Positions 48,142-58,931 of a stretch of 64,000 nucleotides of DNA are shown here, piece by piece. This DNA comes from an uncultured Bartonella sp. (GTDB lineage: Bacteria > Pseudomonadota > Alphaproteobacteria > Rhizobiales > Rhizobiaceae), in contig CAMLCZ010000002.1 in NCBI GenBank assembly GCA_946478665.1, positions 1 through 64,000 of the forward strand. The letters are read 5' to 3'. The notes beneath the pieces were generated by a model that saw nothing but the letters and a program-made list of their open reading frames with translations, was not told where the DNA came from and ran no database searches. A program made the translations under genes and the position numbers. Position 1 is the stretch's first letter. Each line of letters begins with the position of its first letter.

Positions 48142-50817
48142 TTATTTCAATTTGGCTCTTAAGTGCTCAAGTGCCTCTTTGGCCTTGCTACCATCTGGCC
48201 CACCGGCCTGCGCCATATCTGGACGACCGCCGCCACCTTTGCCACCTAACGCCTCGGATAGCACCTTAACCAGTTCTACCGCGTTGAAACGCTGTGTTAA
48301 ATCGTCAGTTACACCAACAACCGCGCTTGCTTTATTATCTTCTTCGGAAATACCAATGAAAACAACCACACCACTGCCAATTTTTGTCTTTCCAGCATCT
48401 GCCAGTGGTTTAAGGTCTTTCGGCGAAACACCATGAACAACTTTTGCAATTAACGAAATTCCATTAACGGTCTCAACTTCATTGTCGCTCGCACCAGAAG
48501 CTCCGCCCCCCAACGCCAATTGTTTTCTCGCATCAGATAATTCTTTTTCAAGCTTACGGCGTTCTTCCACCAATGCATGGATACGTTCCAATGCATCTTG
48601 AGGTGTTGTTTTCAAAATAGAAGCAACTTCGTGATACCGCTCATCTTGCTCATCAAGATAATGACGTGCTGCATCACCAGTTAACGCTTCTATTCGACGG
48701 ACACCTGCCGCAACTGCACTTTCTGATAATATACGAATAATGCCAATATCACCCGTGCGTTTTACGTGCGTACCGCCACATAACTCTAATGACCAAGCGT
48801 GATTGACCGTGCTTTCAGGGGTATCGCGTTCGCCCATGGAAACAACGCGAACCTCTTCGCCATATTTTTCACCAAACAAAGCCATAGCACCTTCTGCTAT
48901 AGCGTCATCTACTGCCATTAGTCGCGTAGATACAGGCGCATTTTGTAAGACGATTTCATTGGCCAGATCTTCAACTTTTTTCAATTCATCTTTTGTCATT
49001 GGCTTAGGATGAGAAAAGTCGAAGCGTAAACGATCAGGAGAAACCAAAGAGCCTTTTTGTGCAACATGCGTTCCTAACGTCTCACGTAGAGCTTCATGAA
49101 GCAAATGGGTAGCGGAGTGGTTTGCACGAATTTTTTTACGCCGTTTATAATCGACATTTAATTCAACAGCATCCCCTACAGCTATTTTCCCTGAGGTTAC
49201 GACACCGATATGAATGAAAACGCCGTTTCCTTTTTTCTGCGTATCGTCCACTTCAAACTTTGTCTTTTCACCAACAATAGTTCCAGTGTCACCAAGCTGA
49301 CCACCAGATTCGCCATAAAAAGGTGTTTGATTAACAACAAGGATACCTTTTTCGCCGTCATTCAAGTGATCGACAAGTTTACCATCTTTAACGATAGCGG
49401 TTATGACAGCTTCAGCTTTTTCTGTTTCATAACCAAGAAACTCGGTGGCGCCTACTTTATCGCGCACCTCAAACCATATTGTTTCGGTTGCTTCTTCTCC
49501 AGATCCTGCCCAGTTTGCACGCGCTTCGGCCTTTTGCCGTTCCATAGCCTTGTCAAAAGCATCGGTATCAACCGTAATATCGCGACGACGCAGAGCATCT
49601 TGTGTCAAATCAAGCGGAAAGCCATAGGTGTCATAGAGTTTGAAAGCAACTTCACCATCCAACCGATCGCCAGATTGTAAATCTTGGCTGGCTTCATTCA
49701 GCAGATTAAGCCCACGCTCTAAGGTTTTTCTAAACCGTGTTTCCTCAAGGCGCAGCGTTTCAGAAATTAAGGCTTCAGCTCTTAATAACTCCGGATAGGC
49801 TTGCCCCATTTCACGTGTTAACGTTGGCAACAGACGCCACATGAGTGGTTCTTTTGCGCCAAGTAATTGCGCGTGACGCATTGCGCGGCGCATAATACGC
49901 CGCAACACATATCCACGACCTTCATTGGAAGGCAATACACCATCTGCAATCAAGAATGCCGATGAACGCAAGTGGTCAGCAATAACGCGGTGGCTAGCAA
50001 CAAATTCGCCTTCCGCCTTTACACCAGTCGCTTCTTCCGATGCGTGAATAAGCGTCCTGAACAAATCGATATCATAATTGTCGTGAACACCTTGCAATAC
50101 CGCTGCAATACGTTCCAACCCCATGCCGGTATCAATCGAAGGACGTGGAAGATTTTGTCTGTTTTCCTTGGTAATCTGTTCATATTGCATGAACACCAAA
50201 TTCCAGATTTCGATATAACGATCGCCGTCTTCCTCTGCACTTCCCGGAACACCACCCCAGATTTTATCGCCATGGTCATAGAAAATTTCGGAACAAGGAC
50301 CACAAGGTCCAGTGTCACCCATTGCCCAGAAATTATCATTAGTGGAAATACGAATGATTTTATCGTTTGTTAAACCAGCTATTTTTTTCCACAATTCAGC
50401 TGCATCATCATCTTCATGATAAACTGTTACCAGCAACTTTTCCTTGGGCAGGCAGAATTCTTTCGTCAGCAAATTCCATGCAAATGAAATTGCCTCTTCC
50501 TTGAAATAGTCCCCGAACGAAAAATTCCCCAACATTTCAAAAAATGTATGATGGCGCGCTGTATATCCGACATTGTCGAGATCATTGTGTTTACCGCCTG
50601 CACGAACGCATTTTTGTGCTGTCGTAGCTCGTTTATACGGGCGCTGCTCAAGACCTGTAAAAACATTTTTAAACTGAACCATACCCGCATTGGTAAACAT
50701 CAATGTTGGATCGTTACGAGGAACTAATGGACTGGAAGAAACTATTTCATGTCCATTACGATGAAAATAATCCAGAAAAGTCGACCGGATCTCATTAACG
50801 CTATTCATACTTGACAC
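48142..50817 (-). CDS. alaS: alanyl-tRNA synthetase
   Basis: An 891-residue AlaRS. The class II core begins [35 protein letters not shown] sequence and includes [14 protein letters not shown]. The editing domain has the metal-binding [12 protein letters not shown] and [16 protein letters not shown]. The C-terminal oligomerisation domain ends with a glycine-rich [16 protein letters not shown] segment. The last codons are duplicated downstream. It is followed upstream by recA with 275 bp between. Confidence 0.98.
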   Translation of the reverse strand: MSSMNSVNEIRSTFLDYFHRNGHEIVSSSPLVPRNDPTLMFTNAGMVQFKNVFTGLEQRPYKRATTAQKCVRAGGKHNDLDNVGYTARHHTFFEMLGNFSFGDYFKEEAISFAWNLLTKEFCLPKEKLLVTVYHEDDDAAELWKKIAGLTNDKIIRISTNDNFWAMGDTGPCGPCSEIFYDHGDKIWGGVPGSAEEDGDRYIEIWNLVFMQYEQITKENRQNLPRPSIDTGMGLERIAAVLQGVHDNYDIDLFRTLIHASEEATGVKAEGEFVASHRVIADHLRSSAFLIADGVLPSNEGRGYVLRRIMRRAMRHAQLLGAKEPLMWRLLPTLTREMGQAYPELLRAEALISETLRLEETRFRKTLERGLNLLNEASQDLQSGDRLDGEVAFKLYDTYGFPLDLTQDALRRRDITVDTDAFDKAMERQKAEARANWAGSGEEATETIWFEVRDKVGATEFLGYETEKAEAVITAIVKDGKLVDHLNDGEKGILVVNQTPFYGESGGQLGDTGTIVGEKTKFEVDDTQKKGNGVFIHIGVVTSGKIAVGDAVELNVDYKRRKKIRANHSATHLLHEALRETLGTHVAQKGSLVSPDRLRFDFSHPKPMTKDELKKVEDLANEIVLQNAPVSTRLMAVDDAIAEGAMALFGEKYGEEVRVVSMGERDTPESTVNHAWSLELCGGTHVKRTGDIGIIRILSESAVAAGVRRIEALTGDAARHYLDEQDERYHEVASILKTTPQDALERIHALVEERRKLEKELSDARKQLALGGGASGASDNEVETVNGISLIAKVVHGVSPKDLKPLADAGKTKIGSGVVVFIGISEEDNKASAVVGVTDDLTQRFNAVELVKVLSEALGGKGGGGRPDMAQAGGPDGSKAKEALEHLRAKLK

Positions 50818-51026
50818 CTACATTACCCGTGGAACCTAAATTGGTCTGTCGGAATTAGACTATTTGTTTCTGTCTTTTAGAGCAAATAATCAATTCTGGG
50901 AACTCATTTTTCCGGTAATTCTTAGTATCTACAGTTCATTAAACTGCCTTAATTGGCACACACTGTAACTGCGTTATCAAATAGCTTGTAAAACTGTTCT
51001 AATTTTACATCCAAACAATAGTTTTA

Positions 51027-51066
51027 ATAAAAACAGGCCACTGCAATGATCGCATCGCAATGGCCT
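51027..51066 (-). terminator. recA terminator
   Basis: On the minus strand a 14-bp stem (AGGCCATTGCGATG with CATTGCAGTGGCCT, two G-U pairs) is followed by GTTTTTATT. It lies 27 bp after the recA stop. Confidence 0.85.
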
Positions 51067-51092
51067 ACAATTCAGCTTCCAACTAAATTTAT

Positions 51093-52175
51093 TTAAACGG
51101 CTTCGCTCTCTTCTTGGGCATCAGGGCCACCGTTTTCCAAAAGCTCAGCAGCAATTAAACCAGCATTCTGACGCAATGCAGTTTCGATTTCTTCCGCAAC
51201 TTCTTCATTATCGCGCAAAAATTGTTTTGCATTTTCACGCCCCTGCCCGAGACGCTGTGAATTATATGAAAACCATGCACCGGATTTTTCAACAACACCA
51301 ACTTTTACGCCTAAGTCAATAAGCTCACCAAGTTTGGAAATACCTTCACCATACATGATATCAAATTCAACCTGCTTGAACGGAGGAGCAAGCTTGTTTT
51401 TAACCACTTTTACCCGTGTTTGATTACCAACAACCTCATCACGATCTTTAATCGAACCAATGCGGCGGATATCCAAACGAACAGAAGCATAAAACTTCAA
51501 GGCATTTCCGCCTGTTGTCGTCTCAGGCGAACCAAACATAACACCAATTTTCATACGAATTTGGTTGATAAATATCACCATACAATTCGAACGAGATATC
51601 GACGCTGTCAACTTTCTTAAAGCTTGGCTCATTAGTCGTGCTTGCAAACCTGGAAGATTATCGCCCATTTCCCCTTCTATTTCCGCACGCGGTGTAAGGG
51701 CAGCAACAGAGTCAACAACCAAAACATCAACAGCACCAGAACGAACAAGCGTATCGGTTATTTCCAATGCTTGTTCACCAGTATCAGGTTGCGAAATCAA
51801 AAGATTTTCCAAATCAACGCCAAGTTTACGGGCATATACCGGATCCAAGGCATGTTCAGCATCAATAAAAGCACAAATGCCACCGCGCTTTTGAGCCTCT
51901 GCAACCGTATGGAGTGCCAAAGTCGTTTTACCTGAACTTTCAGGTCCATAAATTTCAACTATACGCCCTTTTGGCAATCCACCGACACCAAGGGCAATAT
52001 CAAGCGATAGTGAACCTGTTGGTATCGTCTCAATTTCTACTACCTGCTTGTTTTCGCCAAGACGCATAATCGAGCCTTTGCCAAACGAGCGTTCAATCTG
52101 GGAAAGTGCGGCATCCAGAGCTTTTGATTTATCCACTGTTTTATCCTCAACGAGTCGCAATGTATTCTGAGCCAT
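51093..52175 (-). CDS. recA: recombinase A
   Basis: A 360-residue RecA for homologous recombination and LexA cleavage. The Walker A motif GPESSGKTT is at residues 77-85, followed by [29 protein letters not shown], the L2 loop [20 protein letters not shown], and an acidic C-terminal tail. Its upstream region carries one perfect and one near-perfect SOS box. Confidence 0.98.
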   Translation of the reverse strand: MAQNTLRLVEDKTVDKSKALDAALSQIERSFGKGSIMRLGENKQVVEIETIPTGSLSLDIALGVGGLPKGRIVEIYGPESSGKTTLALHTVAEAQKRGGICAFIDAEHALDPVYARKLGVDLENLLISQPDTGEQALEITDTLVRSGAVDVLVVDSVAALTPRAEIEGEMGDNLPGLQARLMSQALRKLTASISRSNCMVIFINQIRMKIGVMFGSPETTTGGNALKFYASVRLDIRRIGSIKDRDEVVGNQTRVKVVKNKLAPPFKQVEFDIMYGEGISKLGELIDLGVKVGVVEKSGAWFSYNSQRLGQGRENAKQFLRDNEEVAEEIETALRQNAGLIAAELLENGGPDAQEESEAV

Positions 52176-52231
52176 CTTACACTAACCTTTTCTATGACTT
52201 GAAGCAAATATAGCTAGTTTTACGTAACTAT

Positions 52232-52260
52232 TTTGTACACTATTTGTTCCTATATTGCAA
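52232..52260 (-). promoter_or_regulatory. recA promoter with overlapping imperfect SOS box
   Basis: On the minus strand TTGCAA (-35, 52260-52255) and TACAAA (-10, 52237-52232) are 17 bp apart. Between and across them is GAAC AAATAGT GTAC (52249-52235), one mismatch from GAAC-N7-GAAC, the reverse form of the LexA site. This position would let LexA block RNA polymerase. Confidence 0.5.
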
Positions 52261-52299
52261 GACACATAACATACTATTTTTAAAACGTTTTTTATTTTT

Positions 52300-52314
52300 G
52301 TTCTTTTATTGTTC
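52300..52314 (+). promoter_or_regulatory. perfect SOS (LexA) box upstream of recA
   Basis: GTTC TTTTATT GTTC matches GTTC-N7-GTTC exactly. It is 125 bp upstream of the recA start and 77 bp past the lipoprotein gene's stop, so recA is the only gene it could control. Distance from the proposed promoter is about 45 bp. Confidence 0.6.
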
Positions 52315-52337
52315 ATGACGTCTGATTTGATACACAA

Positions 52338-52364
52338 TAAAAAACGCCGCATATAGCGGCGTTT
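52338..52364 (-). terminator. OmpA-lipoprotein gene terminator
   Basis: AACGCCGC / GCGGCGTT with a 5-base loop is followed on the minus strand by TTTTTATT. It lies 27 bp after the stop of the lipoprotein gene. Confidence 0.9.
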
Positions 52365-52391
52365 CCATTTAAACTTTTAAAAGGATGTGAA

Positions 52392-53063
52392 TCAGTAGCC
52401 ATTTTCACGCAGTGGTGAAATCTGAATTTCTACACGGCGGTTTTGCGAACGTCCTTCCGCCGTACCATTTGAAGCGATTGGATTGGCTGGACCATACCCT
52501 TGAACGGATAGACGTCTTCCATCAATGCCCTGACTATTTAAGTAATTAGCAACTGACAATGCGCGGCGCTGCGACAAATCTTGGTTGTGTTGTAAACTTC
52601 CGGTTGAATCTGTGAAACCGCCCACATCAACCAAAGACTTGTTAAACTTCTTCAACACAATAGCCACAGAATTGAGAACTGGGTAGAACTGCTGTCTAAC
52701 GGCATCTTGATCCGTATTAAACGTAATATTACCAGGCATATTCAACCGAATTTGGTCGCCATAGCGTGTGACAGAAACGCCAGTTCCTTGAAGTTGCGCA
52801 CGAAGTTCAGCTTCCTGACGATCCATATAATTGCCAATAAGTCCACCACCAAGAGCACCAACACCCGCACCAATAAGGACAGCATTTCTTTGGGCGCGGC
52901 TTGAACCACCAACCATAAGCCCACCCAATGCACCTGCAACAGCACCAATTGTTGCACCACTAGCCGTTTTTGAAACCTGCGTTTCGCCAGTATACGGATT
53001 AGTCGTTGTACATGCTGCCAAAAAGCTTCCGGACAGGACGAGTATGCCTAACTTTTTCAACAT
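52392..53063 (-). CDS. OmpA-family outer-membrane lipoprotein with glycine zipper
   Basis: A 223-residue lipoprotein. The lipobox LAAC places the lipidated Cys at residue 18. Glycine-zipper repeats follow (ATIGAVAGALGGLMVGG, GVGALGGGLIGNYMD), then an OmpA C-terminal domain: ITFNTDQDAV, VGGFTDSTGS, LSQRRALSVANYL and NRRVEIQISP for peptidoglycan binding. The YfiB/YiaD type fits. I start at ATG 53063 after GGAGAA; the frame is open 24 codons upstream without support. It anchors the outer membrane to the wall. Confidence 0.93.
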   Translation of the reverse strand: MLKKLGILVLSGSFLAACTTTNPYTGETQVSKTASGATIGAVAGALGGLMVGGSSRAQRNAVLIGAGVGALGGGLIGNYMDRQEAELRAQLQGTGVSVTRYGDQIRLNMPGNITFNTDQDAVRQQFYPVLNSVAIVLKKFNKSLVDVGGFTDSTGSLQHNQDLSQRRALSVANYLNSQGIDGRRLSVQGYGPANPIASNGTAEGRSQNRRVEIQISPLRENGY

Positions 53064-53171
53064 AGTCTGTTTTCTCCACTTTAAAGAATTGCCGAATCTC
53101 CAAATGGAGATTATTTCTGTTCTGAAACCATGCATTCCAAAACTAAATTGTCACTTTCAAGGCAAACCAAT

Positions 53172-54491
53172 TTAATGTTTGCTCTGGCGCTCCTTACGCA
53201 ATCTTGCCCACCATTCCAAACGTTTTTTTATTTCTCTTTCAAAACCACGCTCTGGCGGGGCATAAAATTGTTTATGCCCCATTTTATCCGGAAAATATTC
53301 CTGACCGGAAAAAGCATCTGGTTCATCATGATCATAACGATATCCTTCATTATAACCTTCTTGCTTCATTAATTTGGTTGGAGCGTTAAGTATGTGTTTT
53401 GGTGGCAAAAGCGAACCATTTTCACGTGCAGCGCGCATTGCTGTATTAAATGCCATATATGCCGCATTGGATTTAGGGGCTGTTGCAACATAAATACAAG
53501 CTTGCGCCAATGCCAATTCTCCCTCTGGTGAGCCGAGGTAATCATATGCGTCCTTTGCAGCATTGCATATAACCAAAGCTTGAGGATCTGCCATACCAAT
53601 ATCCTCAACAGCCATACGAACAAGGCGTCTTCCTATATAGTGCGGATTTTCTCCTGCATCCAACATACGACAAAAATAATATAAAGCTGCATCGGGATCA
53701 GATCCACGTACTGATTTGTGTAAAGCCGATATCAAATTGTAATGGCCATCTTGCCCTTTATCATAAATCGCCACGCGACGCTGAATAACCTTCTGCAGGG
53801 TATCAGGCGTGAATATTTCATCAGCCCTTGCCGAGCGCCATATTTCCTCGGCCAATGTTAACACTGCGCGCCCATCACCATCGGCCATGCGTACCAATAG
53901 TTTGCGCGCATCATCATCAACGGGAAGATTCCGACTCTCAATTTTTTCCGCACGCCTCAACAGAAGCAATAAGCTATCTTCATCCAATGAATGGAAAGTC
54001 AAAACTCTTGAGCGCGATAAAAGAGCAGCATTTAATTCAAATGAAGGATTTTCAGTTGTAGCTCCCACCAATATGACAGTGCCGTCCTCCATCACAGGCA
54101 AAAAACTATCCTGTTGTGCGCGGTTAAAACGATGAATCTCATCAACGAACAATAGAGTTTGTTTTCCGGACATTTGCCGCGCACGAGCACTTTCAAATAC
54201 TTTTTTTAACTCCGCTACCCCAGTAAAAATGGCCGACACTTGCTCAAATGCCAACTTTGTTTCATTGGCTAATAAACGCGCGACTGTCGTTTTGCCAGTA
54301 CCGGGTGGTCCCCAGAAAATCATTGAACCTATCGATCCCGAGGCAATCATTCTAGTTAAAGCACCATCTTCACCAGTCAGATGTTCCTGACCAATCACAT
54401 CATGAAGACAATGTGGGCGCATCCGTTCTGCTAATGGACGTGCGCTTTCAATCTTTGGATCCGGTGTAACGGAGAATAAATCACTACTCAA
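53172..54491 (-). CDS. rarA: replication-associated recombination protein RarA (MgsA)
   Basis: A 439-residue AAA+ ATPase acting at stalled forks. RPLAERMRPHCLHDVIGQEHL, Walker A WGPPGTGKTTVARLLA, Walker B TLLFVDEIHRFNRAQQD, sensor VGATTENPSFELNAALLSR and the C-terminal SALHKSVRGSDPDAALYY are all standard. It starts 12 bp after the protease gene and is probably co-transcribed with it. Confidence 0.96.
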   Translation of the reverse strand: MSSDLFSVTPDPKIESARPLAERMRPHCLHDVIGQEHLTGEDGALTRMIASGSIGSMIFWGPPGTGKTTVARLLANETKLAFEQVSAIFTGVAELKKVFESARARQMSGKQTLLFVDEIHRFNRAQQDSFLPVMEDGTVILVGATTENPSFELNAALLSRSRVLTFHSLDEDSLLLLLRRAEKIESRNLPVDDDARKLLVRMADGDGRAVLTLAEEIWRSARADEIFTPDTLQKVIQRRVAIYDKGQDGHYNLISALHKSVRGSDPDAALYYFCRMLDAGENPHYIGRRLVRMAVEDIGMADPQALVICNAAKDAYDYLGSPEGELALAQACIYVATAPKSNAAYMAFNTAMRAARENGSLLPPKHILNAPTKLMKQEGYNEGYRYDHDEPDAFSGQEYFPDKMGHKQFYAPPERGFEREIKKRLEWWARLRKERQSKH

Positions 54492-54503
54492 AAAAACACC
54501 TCT

Positions 54504-55898
54504 CTAGCGCACAAATTGTCGGATCAATACACCGTTGCGTTCAAACTCCAATTGCCAAATGCGAGGTTGAGATTTGGACAAAATAGATTTCAAATCGGAA
54601 ACGTTTTGTATCACGTTTCCATTCACGGCGTGAATAACATCACCAGCCTGAAATACACCAAATGCATTACTATTGCTATCGACGTCAATCACAACAATAC
54701 CCTTTGTATCCGGTGAAAGATGAAAACGCCGTGTATTTTGCGGAATTAGGTTTGTTACCTCAATGCCTGAGAAAGGATTATTGCCGTCGATTTTTTCAGG
54801 TTTCATCAGCTGATTTTCAGGTATTGCTGTCAATAAAATTGCTGTTTTTCCAACTTTTCCGTTTCTTAAATATTCCAAGTCGAGATTATGGCCAACTCCG
54901 GTCGTCATCAACCGATAACCAAGACTGTCTGGATTATCTATCTTCACATTTTGTGCTTTTAAGATAACATCGCCAATTTTCAGTCCTGCTTTTTCAGCTG
55001 GGCTATTTTGTTCAATATCAGTTACTAGCGCACCATAAGGTTGCTCCATGCCAAGCCCTTCAGCGACATCTGCAGTCACTGTTTGAAATGATGCCCCCAC
55101 ATATGGCGCGTCAAAAGTTTTATCTCCACGTTTAACCGCATCAATCACTGCTTTTACAAGATTTGCTGGTATTGCAAAACCAATACCCACAGATCCACCT
55201 GAACGAGAGTAAATAGCCGTATTAATGCCAATTAGTTCACCCTTCATATCAATGAGTGCACCACCTGAATTACCTGGATTGATTGCTGCATCAGTTTGAA
55301 TAAAAAAGTCAAAGTCAGAAATTCCGACGCGGGTACGTGCTTGAGCAGAAACTATACCGCTTGTAACGGTTTGACCAACACCAAATGGATTGCCTACTGC
55401 TAAAACGAGATCCCCTACTTCAACGGAATCCGAATCCCCAAGTGATAAAACAGAAAAAGGCGCTCCTTTTGGTGTAATCTTCAACACAGCAATATCAGTC
55501 GCTTCATCCTTAAGCATGACCGTGCTTTCAAATTCTCTACCGTCTGAAAGTGCAACTTTTATTTCATCCGCATCACGGATAACATGGTAGTTGGTAACAA
55601 TAAGGCCGCTAGCATCAACAATAACACCAGATCCTAAAGAAGATTGTTTACGGGTCGGTCTGTCCGGTATTGAACGACCAAAAAATTGGTCAAAGAAGGG
55701 ATCACCTTGAAATGGCGAACGCGCAGGTACCTTTCGAGCTGCATAAACATTGACCACCGACGGAACCGTCTTTTTTACCAACGGAGCAAAAGTTAGTTTA
55801 ATTTCTGTTTGAGATTGCGGAACATCTGCTTGCCCCCCTATTGGGAATGATAGCGCAAATAGACCGCAAACTATAATTGTCCAAATAGTTTTTTTCAT
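54504..55898 (-). CDS. degP: periplasmic serine protease, DegP/DegQ (Do) family
   Basis: A 464-residue HtrA protease-chaperone. A signal peptide (residues 1-24) is followed by a trypsin-like domain with the triad His105 (TNYHVI), Asp135 (ATDIAVL) and Ser211 (GNSGGAL). Two PDZ domains follow (about 265-355 and 375-460). A short proline-rich Q-linker near residue 60 lacks the long LA loop cysteines. It removes misfolded envelope proteins. First gene of degP-rarA. Confidence 0.95.
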   Translation of the reverse strand: MKKTIWTIIVCGLFALSFPIGGQADVPQSQTEIKLTFAPLVKKTVPSVVNVYAARKVPARSPFQGDPFFDQFFGRSIPDRPTRKQSSLGSGVIVDASGLIVTNYHVIRDADEIKVALSDGREFESTVMLKDEATDIAVLKITPKGAPFSVLSLGDSDSVEVGDLVLAVGNPFGVGQTVTSGIVSAQARTRVGISDFDFFIQTDAAINPGNSGGALIDMKGELIGINTAIYSRSGGSVGIGFAIPANLVKAVIDAVKRGDKTFDAPYVGASFQTVTADVAEGLGMEQPYGALVTDIEQNSPAEKAGLKIGDVILKAQNVKIDNPDSLGYRLMTTGVGHNLDLEYLRNGKVGKTAILLTAIPENQLMKPEKIDGNNPFSGIEVTNLIPQNTRRFHLSPDTKGIVVIDVDSNSNAFGVFQAGDVIHAVNGNVIQNVSDLKSILSKSQPRIWQLEFERNGVLIRQFVR

Positions 55899-56796
55899 TG
55901 TTGTTCCTCAATATCAGTCAGTTTTTAGCAACACATATTATACTTAAAAATTATGTGCGCAGTCACATTACTTCTTTGTTATGTTTGATTTTGGCAACAT
56001 AAAGATATGGTAACGGAAATAAATCACATCTCAGTGTTTTAAAGGCTCAGCACCGTCAATTTTTGATTTTCCTAAACAAAGTACGCGTGATTTTATTTGT
56101 TTTATCAAATTCTTCAGAAAGAAAAAAACGAATGTCGAAGTGAACAGGTTTTGGGAAATTTTACATCAAAACTTAACCCAGTCTCCTGTGCTTCAATATG
56201 TCTTTCCTGAAATACCAATCCCAAAAACCACCCTAATAATATTCCAGCACACCATATATCGGTAAATAACAACAGTGATTTCAAATGAGTTGAAGAAACA
56301 CCCCCTCAAAACCAAATCTTTAACAAAAAACATTTAAACCGAATGACTAATATGTCACGTAAAATCGTAGTCACGTGTCACTCTATTGAACCATAGTGAA
56401 AAAACTTAACTTCATTGCTAAGCCGCAATATTTTTTAGATTTGATTCAGGAGCCAACGCCTAAACATATCGCTTTGAAATGCATAGTTTACAAAATTAGG
56501 CCAATAATCCGCAGGCATATTCGCAATGTTAAAGCAATATCGGTCTTCAGTTCCAGATCATCATTTCCGAGAGACGGTGTAACACCATCACGAAACATAC
56601 TGATTACATGCGTAGAATTTGAACAGTATTGCTTTTCAATAAGGCAGCGAAAGTAATCTTGCTGTTTCGAAGATATTCATAACACCTAATATGCCAGCCA
56701 TTCATTACCATTTGACCCAATAGTCAGTTCCGAACTGTAATACCACCTGTTTATATATTGATGCACAAATCATACACAAATTCGTTTTACGCATGA
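55899..56796. other. 900-bp gap with no confident gene
   Basis: Between degP and rplQ there is almost 900 bp without a recognisable gene. One short minus-strand frame (56114-56284) looks protein-like and is listed separately. A second, about 36 codons near 56490-56600 on the minus strand, begins MFRDGVTPSLGNDDLEL and lacks a ribosome binding site. A pair of GTCACGT motifs is at 56354-56380. The stretch may hold decayed genes or the degP regulatory region. Confidence 0.45.
56114..56284 (-). CDS. possible small membrane protein
   Basis: A 56-residue frame beginning with TTG: KSLLLFTDIWCAGILLGWFLG gives one clear membrane span, followed by a polar tail (ERHIEAQETGLSFDVK, ending LRHSFFSF). There is no strong ribosome binding site. 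The composition looks protein-like, but it could be chance or the end of a lost gene. No family recognised. Confidence 0.25.
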   Translation of the reverse strand: MKSLLLFTDIWCAGILLGWFLGLVFQERHIEAQETGLSFDVKFPKTCSLRHSFFSF

Positions 56797-56822
56797 AAAA
56801 GCCCGCACAAAGGCGGGCTTTA
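56795..56822 (-). terminator. rplQ terminator (end of the alpha operon)
   Basis: AAAGCCCGC / GCGGGCTTT with a 6-base loop is followed on the minus strand by TTTTTCATG. It lies 27 bp after the rplQ stop. Confidence 0.9.
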
Positions 56823-56848
56823 ATCCTATTAAAACTAGTTAGCCAAAC

Positions 56849-57274
56849 TTATGCAGCATCTGCTGCTTTCGCTTCAGCTTCAACGCGAGCGCGATCAGCT
56901 GCACCCTTAGCGTTTACATCACGATCAACAAACTCTACAACTGCCAATGGCGCATTGTCACCTGCACGGAAACCTGCCTTCATAATGCGAATATAGCCGC
57001 CATTGCGTGTGGCATATCTAGGAGCCAATGTATCAAACAATTTAGCTGCTTGTTTTTCATCACGAATAGCAGAAATAACTTGTCTACGTGCATGCAATCC
57101 GCCACGTTTTCCAAGTGTAACAAGTTTCTCAACGATTGGGCGAATTTCCTTAGCCTTTGGAAGCGTCGTCACGATCTGCTCGTGTTCGATCAACGATGTT
57201 GCCATATTAGCGAACATTGCTTTACGGTGACTTGCAGTGCGGTTCAGCTTGCGGCCTGATTTTCCGTGGCGCAT
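56849..57274 (-). CDS. rplQ: 50S ribosomal protein L17
   Basis: A 141-residue L17: [21 protein letters not shown] at the N-terminus, [19 protein letters not shown], and a C-terminal block [10 protein letters not shown] with a charged, alanine-rich tail. It follows rpoA by 24 bp, the usual last gene of the alpha operon. Confidence 0.98.
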   Translation of the reverse strand: MRHGKSGRKLNRTASHRKAMFANMATSLIEHEQIVTTLPKAKEIRPIVEKLVTLGKRGGLHARRQVISAIRDEKQAAKLFDTLAPRYATRNGGYIRIMKAGFRAGDNAPLAVVEFVDRDVNAKGAADRARVEAEAKAADAA

Positions 57275-57298
57275 GAGCCTTCTCCTTAATTCTTAAAC

Positions 57299-58312
57299 TC
57301 AGTATTGATCTTCATAGCGTTTAGCAAGGTCGTCGATATTTTCTGGCGGCCAAGCTGGTATTTCCATACCAAGGTGAAGTCCCATAGATGCAAGAACTTC
57401 CTTGATTTCGTTCAGTGATTTGCGACCAAAATTCGGTGTCCGTAGCATTTCTGCTTCCGTTTTCTGAATTAGATCCCCAATATAAACAATATTGTCGTTT
57501 TTCAGACAATTTGCTGAACGAACAGAAAGTTCCAATTCGTCCACTTTCTTGAGAAGAGCCGGATTGAAAGCAAGCTCTGAAACTTGTTCCTGTGGAGCTT
57601 CCTTTTGTGGTTCTTCAAAATTAACAAACACGGACAGCTGATCCTGAAGAATACGTGCCGCAAAAGCAACTGCATCTTCACCAGAAACCGCACCATTTGT
57701 TTCAATTGTCAATGTCAATTTATCATAGTCAAGAACCTGCCCTTCACGAGTGTTCTCGATCTTGTATGACACTTTACGAACCGGTGAATAAAGACTATCA
57801 ACTGGGATAAGCCCAATAGGAGCATCTTCTGCACGGTTACGCTCTGCCGGAACATACCCTTTACCGTTATTAACAGTAAACTCCATGCGAATTTCTGCAC
57901 CCTGATCCAGTGTGCAAATTACATGTTCGGGATTTAAAATTTCTACATCGCCAACTGTCTGAATATCACCAGCGGTAACAACACCCGGACCTTCTTTACG
58001 TACAACCATACGCTTTGGACCCTCGCCTTCCATACGGATAGCGATTTCTTTAATATTCAAAATAATATCTGTAACGTCTTCTCTAACACCTGGGATAGAC
58101 GAAAACTCGTGTAAGACACCATCAATTTGAACAGCTGTAATAGCAGCACCACGTAATGACGATAACAAAACGCGACGCAAAGCATTTCCTAAAGTCAAAC
58201 CAAATCCACGTTCCAATGGCTCAGCTATAACAACAGCTTTATTAGAATCGCTTTGCGTTTGGAATTCGACTTTATTGGGTTTAATCAATTCCTGCCAGTT
58301 TTTCTGGATCAT
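57299..58312 (-). CDS. rpoA: RNA polymerase alpha subunit
   Basis: A 337-residue alpha subunit. The N-terminal dimer domain includes [22 protein letters not shown] and [20 protein letters not shown]. The C-terminal domain, which contacts UP elements and activators, includes [14 protein letters not shown] and [23 protein letters not shown] start at ATG 58312 (IQKNWQELI) with AGGAATAG upstream; the frame is open 11 codons further. Followed by rplQ. Confidence 0.98.
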   Translation of the reverse strand: MIQKNWQELIKPNKVEFQTQSDSNKAVVIAEPLERGFGLTLGNALRRVLLSSLRGAAITAVQIDGVLHEFSSIPGVREDVTDIILNIKEIAIRMEGEGPKRMVVRKEGPGVVTAGDIQTVGDVEILNPEHVICTLDQGAEIRMEFTVNNGKGYVPAERNRAEDAPIGLIPVDSLYSPVRKVSYKIENTREGQVLDYDKLTLTIETNGAVSGEDAVAFAARILQDQLSVFVNFEEPQKEAPQEQVSELAFNPALLKKVDELELSVRSANCLKNDNIVYIGDLIQKTEAEMLRTPNFGRKSLNEIKEVLASMGLHLGMEIPAWPPENIDDLAKRYEDQY

Positions 58313-58407
58313 ATTCCTATTCCTGTTCTTTACTTCCGCCACCATTCAACTCGTGACGGCCAGCGTGAACGCTGGAGACAAAGCTCCAACACTGAAAAAC
58401 AACTGGA

Positions 58408-58797
58408 TTAAACGCGACGTTTTTTACGTGGACGACAACCATTGTGCGGTATCGGCGTTACATCCCTAATTGATGTAATAATAAAACCGGCAGCTTGAAG
58501 CGCACGAAGTGCTGATTCACGACCAGATCCTGGCCCACAAACTTCAACTTCTAAAGACCGCATACCATGATCTTGAGCTTTTTTTGCACAATCTTCTGCA
58601 GCAACCTGTGCAGCAAAAGGTGTCGATTTTCTTGAACCTTTAAAGCCCTGCGCACCAGCTGATGACCAAGATATGGTATTACCTTGTGCATCTGTGATTG
58701 TGATAAGCGTATTGTTAAAAGTTGAGTTGACGTGAGCAACTCCCGAAGAAATATTTTTACGTTCGCGACGGCGAATACGAGTGGCATCCTTGGCCAT
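58408..58797 (-). CDS. rpsK: 30S ribosomal protein S11
   Basis: A 129-residue S11: [21 protein letters not shown], the [19 protein letters not shown] block, and the C-terminal [19 protein letters not shown] 58797 (AKDATRIR) is preceded by AAGGAC; a GTG-type upstream extension is not used by homologues. It follows rpsM with an intervening terminator-like hairpin. Confidence 0.98.
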   Translation of the reverse strand: MAKDATRIRRRERKNISSGVAHVNSTFNNTLITITDAQGNTISWSSAGAQGFKGSRKSTPFAAQVAAEDCAKKAQDHGMRSLEVEVCGPGSGRESALRALQAAGFIITSIRDVTPIPHNGCRPRKKRRV

Positions 58798-58899
58798 AAT
58801 AGTCCTTTCACTAGATCTCTGCACCGCCGTAGTTCCAGCGGCTACACCGAATCTTGCTGCGTTTGATTAACGCTTAAGAGATGGCAAAACACCTCACAA

Positions 58900-58926
58900 A
58901 AATAAATTGGCGTCAAACGCCAATTT
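58900..58926 (-). terminator. terminator-like hairpin between rpsM and rpsK
   Basis: A perfect 10-bp stem AAATTGGCGT / ACGCCAATTT with a 3-base loop begins six bases after the rpsM stop and is followed on the minus strand by ATTTTTG. Its position inside the alpha operon would reduce expression of rpsK, rpoA and rplQ, or mark a processing site. Confidence 0.6.
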
Positions 58927-58931
58927 CAATC

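Noticed and set aside
56396..56656. 86-codon plus-strand frame in the degP-rplQ gap
   Set aside because: GTG start without a ribosome binding site and no family resemblance. The opposite strand looks equally or more protein-like.
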